From Chitinophagaceae bacterium (GTDB lineage: Bacteria > Bacteroidota > Bacteroidia > Chitinophagales > Chitinophagaceae): DNA of 5,698 nucleotides. Each line of letters opens with the position of its first letter. The stretch's first letter is position 1. A program made the position numbers and the translations under genes. The notes under the pieces were generated by a model. The model saw only the letters and a list, made by a program, of their open reading frames with translations, had not been told where the DNA came from and did no database searches. The stretch is from positions 1-5,698 of the forward strand of contig JANYEU010000140.1 in the NCBI GenBank assembly GCA_025362915.1, read 5' to 3'. This document shows, in pieces, positions 1 through 4,762 of the stretch.

Positions 1-61
1 GTGCCAATAAAAAAATAATTGCTTGTTTCATATTTAATCCGTTTATAGTGATTTTATCCAT
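1..61 (-). CDS. 5' end of an exported-protein gene, running off the left edge
   Basis: A minus-strand reading frame opens here and leaves the window. From the ATG whose first base is 61 it reads MDKITINGLNMKQAIIFLLA. An in-frame ATG at 31 would give MKQAIIFLLA, which looks like the basic n-region and hydrophobic core of a signal peptide, so 31 may be the real start. The coordinates give the longer option. The frame is closed upstream by the stop codon at 68-70, which is also the stop of the transposase remnant to the right. Only 10 to 20 codons are visible, so no function can be given. It is co-oriented with the secreted-protein genes further right but separated from them by the mobile-element region. 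Confidence 0.45.
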   Translation of the reverse strand, partial: MDKITINGLNMKQAIIFLLA

Positions 62-67
62 TAGAGT

Positions 68-229
68 TTATGTCAGTTTAATTACAGGGTAATTAAAGGG
101 CTTTCTTTCGACCCAAAAGTTATGCAAAGCGGCACAAATAGCAAAAATCTTGTACGGATATTTGTTTTTTCTTAACCTGCATTCATCCTTGACAATCCTG
201 TACCTTTTTCTGCCCTTATTGGTGTTCCC
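68..229 (-). pseudogene. C-terminal remnant of an IS5/DDE_Tnp_4-like transposase
   Basis: Read from 229 to the TAA at 68-70, the minus strand encodes 53 residues with no internal stop. They include KRYRIVKDECRLRKNKYPYK and then IFAICAALHNFWVERKP. This matches the usual end of DDE transposases of the IS5/IS1031 type (DDE_Tnp_4): a basic K-R-[YF]-R-I-[VL]-K segment after the last catalytic Glu, then a helix ending in [AC]-x-x-LHN-[FL]. Nothing of the catalytic DDE core is present. The frame closes with a stop about 30 bp upstream, inside the palindromic repeat at 231-261, and has no start codon. Homology stops almost exactly where that repeat begins, so the gene was probably cut by the repeat or by a deletion there. 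The assignment rests on motif recall, not a search. Confidence 0.6.
77..97. repeat. 9-bp palindrome at the end of the transposase remnant
   Basis: tttaattac (77-85) and gtaattaaa (89-97) are perfect inverted complements around a 3-nt loop, agg. It lies within the last ten codons of the transposase remnant. It is AT-rich with no U-tract, so it is unlikely to be a terminator. It may belong to the terminal region of the insertion sequence, or be chance in AT-rich DNA. Confidence 0.35.
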
Positions 230-230
230 A

Positions 231-261
231 CTCGCCGTTGTTGGTATTCTTTACCAACGAC
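231..261 (+). repeat. Left REP-like hairpin unit
   Basis: A 6-nt GC-rich head, ctcgcc, is followed by a hairpin of 10 pairs (gttgttggta with taccaacgac) and the 5-nt loop ttctt. The pair 239/259 is T-G, so the structure is tighter as RNA. The unit abuts the point where transposase homology on the left is lost. Confidence 0.6.
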
Positions 262-309
262 AAACACTTGCAAGTTTAATTATTCAAATATAGAGCTTCT
301 GCTTTTATT

Positions 310-340
310 GTTGTTGGTCAAGAAGACCAACAACGGCGAG
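310..340 (-). repeat. Right REP-like hairpin unit, inverted copy
   Basis: This is the inverted copy of the left unit. It has a perfect 10-bp stem (gttgttggtc with gaccaacaac), the loop aagaa, and the GC-rich head ggcgag at 335-340. It differs from the left unit at three positions. Two of these change a stem pair together (A-T to C-G next to the loop), so the hairpin is preserved. That pattern suggests selection for structure. Confidence 0.6.
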
Positions 341-367
341 AAAGGCATCCATTTTTGGGATGCCTTT
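341..367. terminator. Terminator-like stem-loop next to the REPIN-like element
   Basis: aaaggcatcc (341-350) and ggatgccttt (358-367) are perfect 10-bp inverted complements with the loop atttttg. A-rich and T-rich stem ends around a GC core are the shape of a bidirectional intrinsic terminator. On the plus strand it is followed by tgttta. On the minus strand it runs straight into the GC-rich repeat without a U-tract. It could instead be a third palindrome of the neighbouring mobile repeat. Confidence 0.5.
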
Positions 368-388
368 GTTTACAACTGTCGAAGAGGT

Positions 389-547
389 CTAATATATTTC
401 CAAACCTTTATTTTTTCTGCAATAGCCCAAGCTTTCTACTACCGTGTTACAATACACCTCCCTTACAAAAATATCTAACCAATACACGGTTGCAAAACTT
501 ACGAAGTAAACACCCTCCTTGCTATGAAACTTATACTTACGGCTCAT
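389..547 (-). pseudogene. N-terminal remnant of a REP-associated (IS200-like Y1) transposase
   Basis: From the ATG at 547 the minus strand encodes 52 residues, starting MSRKYKFHSKEGVYFVSFAT and ending SLGYCRKNKGLEIY before the TAG at 389-391. This is the characteristic start of the Bacteroidetes branch of IS200-like Y1 transposases (RAYT, TnpA_REP): a short basic start, the strand YFVSFATVYW, then a helix ending in KGLE with Tyr. In intact members the chain continues with A-[YW]-x-x-M-P-[SN]-H-[VL]-H, the HUH metal-binding motif, and later the nucleophilic Tyr. Both are missing here, so the protein cannot be active. Family members are normally about 150 to 250 residues. The frame is also open upstream to 1003, but that stretch overlaps the 244-aa gene and its 3' repeats and is not part of this protein. 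The inverted palindromes at 231-340 fit the known RAYT-REP partnership. Confidence 0.72.
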
Positions 548-569
548 GGTGTCCGAAAGTATAAGTTTC
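526..569 (-). promoter_or_regulatory. Hairpin presenting the RAYT start codon in its loop
   Basis: gaaacttatactt (526-538) and aagtataagtttc (557-569) are a perfect 13-bp inverted repeat. After one A-A mismatch the stem continues with cgg/ccg (540-542 with 553-555), leaving a 10-nt loop at 543-552. On the minus strand that loop contains the transposase ATG (547-545). The right arm supplies the 5' leader, and the left arm is the coding sequence for K-Y-K-F. In IS200, a 5' RNA hairpin is known to repress transposase translation, and a similar role is inferred here. The arms could instead be the subterminal hairpin that a Y1 transposase recognises. Confidence 0.6.
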
Positions 570-577
570 TTGGCTGT

Positions 578-619
578 ATTAATAAAGAAGCCACCCATTA
601 TTTGAATGAGTAGCTTCTT
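578..619 (-). terminator. Likely operon terminator (leftward)
   Basis: On the minus strand, aagaagc (from 619) pairs with gcttctt (ending at 585), and the stem continues inward to a 5-nt loop at 600-604. The two imperfect positions (592/612 and 595/609) are C-A mismatches on the plus strand but G-U pairs in minus-strand RNA. The RNA therefore has 15 continuous pairs only in the leftward transcript. It is followed by a U-rich stretch (tttattaat). It lies about 130 bp past the stop of the last secreted-protein gene and just upstream of the RAYT remnant, so it would end the operon and shield the remnant from read-through. Confidence 0.6.
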
Positions 620-654
620 GAAACATAAAAATTTGGCAATGCAGACCACAGGCG

Positions 655-717
655 GTGCGCTAGCCCTTGTAGATATTAGCGAGTCACGTGCGCTAGCTGG
701 GAGCACCGAGTCAGTGC
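655..717. repeat. GC-rich repeat block with direct and inverted repeats
   Basis: gtgcgctagc occurs twice (655-664 and 688-697). cgagtca also occurs twice (680-686 and 707-713). gctagc is itself palindromic, tagcg/cgcta (677-681 with 691-695) can pair, and gcac/gtgc (703-706 with 714-717) forms a short hairpin. The block is clearly richer in GC than its surroundings and has no convincing coding content. It lies between the last gene of the operon and the RAYT remnant, so it may be part of the mobile element's terminal region or a separate dispersed repeat. Confidence 0.45.
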
Positions 718-752
718 AAAACTCTGATTTTACGGTGTGCCAGTGGGGCATC

Positions 753-1487
753 CTAAGGTGTAATTGTATTATTGAGTAAAACTGGCATAATGGAAGTTTT
801 GGTTGAATAGTAGACAGGATTACAAACCAGCTTATTGGGCATGTAGATTTGATAGCCCATAATATTCGAAGGACAAGGGGGATAAAAAACTGATTTAGTG
901 GCATCGAACATTGCGGTATCCCTTGGTTCGGTATTGAATGTGATTTTGTAATCTGTTTTTTTTGTAAGCATCCTGTCAATTGGAGATACATGAATGTTAT
1001 CAATTTCTTGGTTGGCCTTCAAAAAAAGGTGTTGACCCCATAACCGCCTTGTTTGTTTGCCACCCAAATAAGTTTCATAAATTCCCTTTTGGCTCCAATC
1101 AAAAGATTTAACATACTCAAAGTAATATTTGGTTATATCATCATCGCGTACATCATAGAGTCTCTTTGTTATTTCATTTTCATTCCAATAAGGTATAGTG
1201 TCTGCGCCATTATGAGAATCATGCGCATATAAATCCAATTCCCGCCAAGAAGAAGAACTGTTATCATATACATGATAATCTATAACGTTAAAGCTGGGGA
1301 TATAAACATCCTTATTTGAGTGATTGATGACTGAAATACTCAAGGCAAGCCCTTTCAAGAGTTTACCTTCTGGTGTTATCATTTGATTTATTATCTGCAA
1401 TTTTACTTCTACAGAAGTGTCAATACTTTGGGCAAAAGATATACACCTTATACTGATGCAAAGAATAACCATTATTAACTTATTCAT
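753..1487 (-). CDS. Exported beta-rich protein of unknown function (244 aa)
   Basis: The protein starts with a clear signal peptide (residues 1-20, MNKLIMVILCISIRCISFAQ) with probable cleavage at Ala-Gln. The mature part begins with alternating hydrophobic and polar residues, as in an Ig-like or CARDB-like strand domain (roughly 25-75: VEVKLQIINQ, then LALSISVINHSNKDVYIPSF). The run 'sisvINhSnkdvyIPsF' resembles domains that describe relative ligand or protein properties in Bacteroidetes lipoproteins, but I do not recognise a named family. A central acidic, aromatic region (residues 85-160) follows. The C-terminal part contains two Cys (205 and 222) that could form a disulfide. There is no T9SS sorting domain and no lipobox Cys. 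It is the last gene of the five-gene unit, 48 bp after the previous stop, and is followed by a repeat block and the likely terminator. Confidence 0.8.
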   Translation of the reverse strand: MNKLIMVILCISIRCISFAQSIDTSVEVKLQIINQMITPEGKLLKGLALSISVINHSNKDVYIPSFNVIDYHVYDNSSSSWRELDLYAHDSHNGADTIPYWNENEITKRLYDVRDDDITKYYFEYVKSFDWSQKGIYETYLGGKQTRRLWGQHLFLKANQEIDNIHVSPIDRMLTKKTDYKITFNTEPRDTAMFDATKSVFYPPCPSNIMGYQIYMPNKLVCNPVYYSTKTSIMPVLLNNTITP

Positions 1488-1535
1488 AAAAACTATTTTT
1501 AATTATTAAAATGATGTGAATTTATTATAATTATT

Positions 1536-2357
1536 TTATTCTGGACAGGGACCTCCTGTAAGTGGAATTGAAAAATTACCTCTATCCTGAGCGCAAGGTG
1601 TACAACTTTCTGGCGATTTCTCGTCTGATATTTTCTTATATAGATTTGCTAAATCAGGTTGATGCCAATCGCCATATAAATAATATAAAAAATAAGCCCC
1701 CATTGCCTCACCATATGTGCCAAAGTTAGTCCATGTAGGATCAGAAATCCAACCTCCCTTACCATCTTCAGTATTATGATCCCAAAAATCCTGCTGGTTA
1801 AATAATTCTTCTGCAATAATACCAACAAGTTGTATATCTGGCTTATTAAAAAAATCTGGGGAAAGATAGGTAATATCTTCTGTTGTAACAGTTACTGAAA
1901 GAACATCATGACCGTCAGGTGAATGAAATGTTCCATCAGAGTTTAAACTATAACTACCAAATTGATTATTGGGAGGAAGGGCCGTACTCCAGTCATGATC
2001 ACCCAATTTTGGAAATAAATCTTTAAGCTGGTTATTAAATATATCCTGCGCCAGCTTAACTCCAGTGCTACTTCCAATTGATTTATCCAAATGGGCTTTG
2101 TCAGTTTTAACATCATCGGATAGTGGATTACATGGAGGAGGAGGAGGAACGGGGTCACCCCCTATAGTTTCTGGCGGATCATCTGTTGTTGGTAATTCTA
2201 TTTGGCTAGGGGGATAGTATATAACTGTAACATCATACTCACCAGCAAAACTTTGCGCCATCAAGTTTATGCTGGTGCCAAAAGATAATTTGCCAGCTTT
2301 ATTTATAAATGGTACTATGTTGAATAAGAATAGAAGAAATAATATTATTTTTTTCAT
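1536..2357 (-). CDS. Exported protein with proline-rich linker, unknown function (273 aa)
   Basis: An N-terminal hydrophobic segment (residues 2-18) and a possible cleavage region near LMAQS (32-36) indicate export. A short strand (YDVTVIYYPP, 41-50) leads into a Pro- and Asp-rich linker with six consecutive prolines in DPVPPPPPCNP (68-78). A compact domain follows, about residues 80-245. Within it, IIAEELFNQQDFW (180-192) and then EAMGAYFLYYLYG (217-229) have the spacing of an active-site helix and downstream helix in metallopeptidase-like domains, but the HExxH motif is absent. A Cys-x-x-Cys pair (252, 255) and a Cys near the end (271) may form disulfides. It starts 11 bp after the Sel1 gene's stop, so the two are probably translated from one message and may act together. 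No family is recognised. Confidence 0.82.
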   Translation of the reverse strand: MKKIILFLLFLFNIVPFINKAGKLSFGTSINLMAQSFAGEYDVTVIYYPPSQIELPTTDDPPETIGGDPVPPPPPCNPLSDDVKTDKAHLDKSIGSSTGVKLAQDIFNNQLKDLFPKLGDHDWSTALPPNNQFGSYSLNSDGTFHSPDGHDVLSVTVTTEDITYLSPDFFNKPDIQLVGIIAEELFNQQDFWDHNTEDGKGGWISDPTWTNFGTYGEAMGAYFLYYLYGDWHQPDLANLYKKISDEKSPESCTPCAQDRGNFSIPLTGGPCPE

Positions 2358-2363
2358 GGGTGT

Positions 2364-2374
2364 TTGTTTTATTG
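2364..2374 (-). promoter_or_regulatory. Shared leader motif CAATAAAACAA (before the 273-aa gene)
   Basis: On the minus strand, CAATAAAACAA lies 6 nt upstream of the ATG and overlaps the TAA of the Sel1 gene. The same 11 bases occur 7 nt upstream of the 288-aa gene. Bacteroidetes commonly use A-rich leaders rather than Shine-Dalgarno pairing, so this may be the translation-initiation element. Confidence 0.35.
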
Positions 2375-3829
2375 TTTGATGATTGTAGCTGTCTTGGTTT
2401 TTGCACCATACACCAGCCTTACCAGATAAGTGCCTGCCGCCACCTTTGGCTGCAATGGCAGCACATAACCACCCTTAGCCAGCATTGCGGCTGGCTGGGT
2501 ATAGACCACCCTGCCATCCAAGGTAAGCAGTTGGGTATATACCTTACAGCCTTGCGGCAGCGTAAGCTGTACGTTGAACCCGTTGCTGCTAAAAGGATTG
2601 GGGTAAACCGTAAGCCTCTCTTGGGATTGTAACGTTTCGCCATTTTTGTCAGTGAACTCAATGGTGCCATTTCCGTTTATACTACCTATTTTTAGCAGTA
2701 TTGCCTGTAAGGGTTTTTCAGGTTCCTTTGTGTCGGGGCTATATTGTAGTATGTTGCCAGTGAGTATAACAGAATCCCCCAGTCTGCTTATTTGTAGCGA
2801 TGCCTTATCGAAATTGTAGGCAACCGCTTTAGTAAGGGAGTAATGGTCGGTTTTGCTGTATTGCATGTTGCTGAAAGCTATACCATTACTATTCAGGAAG
2901 GCTTTTATGGGCAAAATGAGTGAATCGCTTTCCGTCCATTGCCCGGTGATTACATTGTTGCCCTCGCAATTTAACCTAACCGATAAACTGGAAGCCTGTA
3001 CTATGTTCTTGCCGCTATAGTCGTACTTTAACAGGTAGCCCTGGTATTGCCCATTTATTTCATTTACTGGCAGCGAATGTGGGATGGTACTGTATTGGTT
3101 TATGGGTCTGTTTATCGCGGCAGCTATTTTTTTTGCCTCCTCTGCCCTCGTGAGTAGTTTTCCTATTGCCGCTGTATTTTCAGGTTCTTTTATTGCCAGT
3201 TCGTCTGTTGCAAAACTATAACCCAGAGAAGCTGCCTTTTTTAGCCAGAAAGCCGCACTGTCCTTATTTACATCAGTGCCGTACCCATTCCTCATGCACA
3301 GCCCCAAGAAATACATACAGTTTGCCTTCCCTTTGCTAACACCTTGCCTAAACAATGATACTGCCTGTGTATAGTTTTGGGTGCATCCAAGCCCCTTGTA
3401 CTCCATATAACCCTCGGCGTATATGCCTGATACATTTCCCAACACGGCTGCTTTTGTAAAGCAATCGTAGGCTTTGGTGTAATCTATTGTTGTTCCAAAG
3501 CCATATTTGTATAGAAGCCCAAGGTTGTACCAAGCAGAAGGATAATTCTTGTTTGCCGACTGCTGAAACCATCCGAGTGCTGCAGTGTAATTGGTGTCCG
3601 TTCCCAAACCAAGCCTGTATTGTACCCCTAAGGCATTCATGGCAATGGAATTACCTGCCATGGCACTTTGCTTAAATATTGCAAAAGCCTTTGCTGGATT
3701 GTATGGATGATTGTAACCTGTGAGGTATTGTTGAGCCAATTGCAACTTAGCTTTTACGGTTGTATCTCCCAACTGTGCATTTGCCTTTAAATAAAACAGA
3801 AAGGCAACAAATGTGATTGTTTTTTTCAT
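2369..3829 (-). CDS. Sel1-repeat surface protein with T9SS type A sorting domain
   Basis: The layout is: signal peptide (1-19, ending KANAQ), about five Sel1-like repeats of 36 residues (roughly 43-212), a helical linker (215-240), a beta-rich domain (about 258-382) and a C-terminal T9SS type A sorting domain (about 405-486). The repeats show the Sel1 pattern of A-x-x-W/Y-F-x-x-A, then A-x-x-x-L-G-x-x-Y-x-x-G-x-G-T, for example NLGLLYKYGFGTT (102-114). The sorting domain has the usual VYPNPF (408-413), LTLDGRVVY (435-443), GTYLVRL (466-472) and a short basic end, ATIIKQ. Sel1 repeats form alpha solenoids that bind other proteins. The sorting domain predicts Sec export, then passage through the type IX system to the surface or medium. 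The middle domain (YLLKYDYSG, then CEGNNVITGQW) is not recognised. It is the only protein in the unit with a sorting domain, so it is the best candidate for its surface anchor. Confidence 0.9.
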   Translation of the reverse strand: MKKTITFVAFLFYLKANAQLGDTTVKAKLQLAQQYLTGYNHPYNPAKAFAIFKQSAMAGNSIAMNALGVQYRLGLGTDTNYTAALGWFQQSANKNYPSAWYNLGLLYKYGFGTTIDYTKAYDCFTKAAVLGNVSGIYAEGYMEYKGLGCTQNYTQAVSLFRQGVSKGKANCMYFLGLCMRNGYGTDVNKDSAAFWLKKAASLGYSFATDELAIKEPENTAAIGKLLTRAEEAKKIAAAINRPINQYSTIPHSLPVNEINGQYQGYLLKYDYSGKNIVQASSLSVRLNCEGNNVITGQWTESDSLILPIKAFLNSNGIAFSNMQYSKTDHYSLTKAVAYNFDKASLQISRLGDSVILTGNILQYSPDTKEPEKPLQAILLKIGSINGNGTIEFTDKNGETLQSQERLTVYPNPFSSNGFNVQLTLPQGCKVYTQLLTLDGRVVYTQPAAMLAKGGYVLPLQPKVAAGTYLVRLVYGAKTKTATIIKQ

Positions 3830-3855
3830 CTATTCTTATTTTTTTTGAATTTTAA

Positions 3856-4722
3856 TTACCAATTGTAAGATTGACCAATTGTATTATTTCCCGGATTCCT
3901 GCGGGCATGTATTAGTGCTTTTAGGGCATCTGGTCTGTTATTGTAAATAACCGTCATATTTGCACTTTGCTTTATCTTGTCGTGTGCATACCTGTCGTAG
4001 ACATTCTGCCTAGCCAGATAGAAATCAGATAATGAACTTAGGGTGCTATCCTTATTGTAATTCTTATCTAGCCCACGTTGTACTAACTCTTTCCAGTCGC
4101 TTTCTGCAAAGCTTTTTACCCTGACCTTATTTTTAAGGTTCAACAACAGGGAGTATTGGTCTTCAGTCAAAATATTGGTCATGATCATACTTTCGTAAGG
4201 TCTCGAATCAAAAACCTTGTCTGGATACTGTGCATTGAAACTTGCTTTCATTTGTTTGAGGGTATCCAATTTTGTCAAGAGTACGTTTACGGCACTATCA
4301 TTTAAACCAATAGAGTCCTTATAAGTTATGGCTAAGGAAATTTGGGTAAGTGCAATTGGATAAGAATTATCCACTTTTTTTGAACCGATGTAGTACTTAT
4401 AGTTCTCTTTTGTGGATAGCAATGAATCGAACCTTGATTCTGTGGATGCCTTCACAGAATCTATATAGCTTACTGCGCTGCCATTTTTTATCAATGCGGT
4501 TATCAGGCTATCATTTTCTTTAAACAGCCTTGCAAATTGCCTTTGCCGTTTTGCGGGTATGGGAGTCTGTACCTTACTCACTATCTCATACACTTTCACT
4601 ACAATGGACGGCGTGTAATTTTTAATTACGAGGCTGTCCACATTCTGGCTTTTTGCCTTAGACCCAACCAAGGCGAATAGCCCGATAAAAATCCACTTTG
4701 TCATTTTTTTTGCACTTTTCAT
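3856..4722 (-). CDS. Exported helical protein of unknown function (288 aa)
   Basis: An N-terminal basic stretch and hydrophobic core (MKSAKKMTKWIFIGLFALVG) with cleavage near AKSQ (23-26) indicate a signal peptide. An internal Met at residue 7 could be the start instead and would leave the signal intact. The mature chain is almost entirely predicted helix, rich in Lys, Asp, Ser and Tyr, with no Cys. The segment ILTEDQYSLLLNLKNK (184-199), followed by ADW-like and DRYAHDKIK stretches (207-251), resembles the Leu-Thr-x-x-Gln helices of periplasmic Spy/CpxP-like or related Bacteroidetes proteins, but this is a weak likeness. The chain ends in an aromatic SYNW. It lies 40 bp after the transglutaminase-like remnant and 26 bp before the Sel1 gene. 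A role in the periplasm, perhaps as a chaperone or adaptor for its neighbours, is inference only. Confidence 0.85.
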   Translation of the reverse strand: MKSAKKMTKWIFIGLFALVGSKAKSQNVDSLVIKNYTPSIVVKVYEIVSKVQTPIPAKRQRQFARLFKENDSLITALIKNGSAVSYIDSVKASTESRFDSLLSTKENYKYYIGSKKVDNSYPIALTQISLAITYKDSIGLNDSAVNVLLTKLDTLKQMKASFNAQYPDKVFDSRPYESMIMTNILTEDQYSLLLNLKNKVRVKSFAESDWKELVQRGLDKNYNKDSTLSSLSDFYLARQNVYDRYAHDKIKQSANMTVIYNNRPDALKALIHARRNPGNNTIGQSYNW

Positions 4723-4729
4723 TTGCTTG

Positions 4730-4740
4730 TTGTTTTATTG
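4730..4740 (-). promoter_or_regulatory. Shared leader motif CAATAAAACAA (before the 288-aa gene)
   Basis: This is the same 11-base A-rich sequence that precedes the 273-aa gene, here 7 nt upstream of the ATG. Its placement in the usual ribosome-binding window at two genes makes a translation-initiation role plausible. Confidence 0.35.
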
Positions 4741-4762
4741 TAATTGTTATGAAATTTGATTG

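Larger units (their letters stand above)
231..340. repeat. REPIN-like element: two inverted, self-palindromic repeats
   Basis: The outer arms ctcgccgttgttggt (231-245) and accaacaacggcgag (326-340) are a perfect 15-bp inverted repeat. The similarity continues inward: 231-261 and the reverse complement of 310-340 agree at 28 of 31 positions. Each arm also folds on itself. The left arm pairs 237-246 with 252-261 around ttctt (one G-T pair). The right arm pairs 310-319 with 325-334 around aagaa (perfect). The spacer 262-309 is AT-rich. Two REP-type palindromes in inverted orientation within about 110 bp is the architecture called a REPIN or BIME. The RAYT transposase fragment at 389-547 supports that reading, because RAYTs are known to mobilise such repeats. 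Whether this sequence recurs in the genome cannot be seen here. Confidence 0.7.

Noticed and set aside
231..340. Integron attC site or CRISPR repeat pair
   Set aside because: The ends lack the RYYYAAC/GTTRRRY core boxes of attC. There are only two units, in inverted rather than direct orientation, so neither an attC site nor a CRISPR array fits.
355..564. Plus-strand open frame of 69 codons
   Set aside because: It is antisense to the RAYT remnant and has a composition typical of a shadow frame, with no recognisable motif.
703..717. gcaccgagtcagtgc, which resembles the last hairpin of a Cas9 tracrRNA
   Set aside because: It has a mismatch in that orientation, there are no CRISPR repeats or cas genes, and the fold is better on the opposite strand. 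The likeness is coincidental.
389..1003. A continuous 204-codon minus-strand frame as one protein
   Set aside because: Only its last 52 codons resemble a known protein (the RAYT start). The rest crosses the terminator and repeat block and overlaps the 244-aa gene in another frame, so the length is accidental.
2360..2632. Plus-strand 90-codon frame opposite the Sel1 gene
   Set aside because: It is antisense to the T9SS sorting domain, whose motifs are unambiguous on the minus strand.
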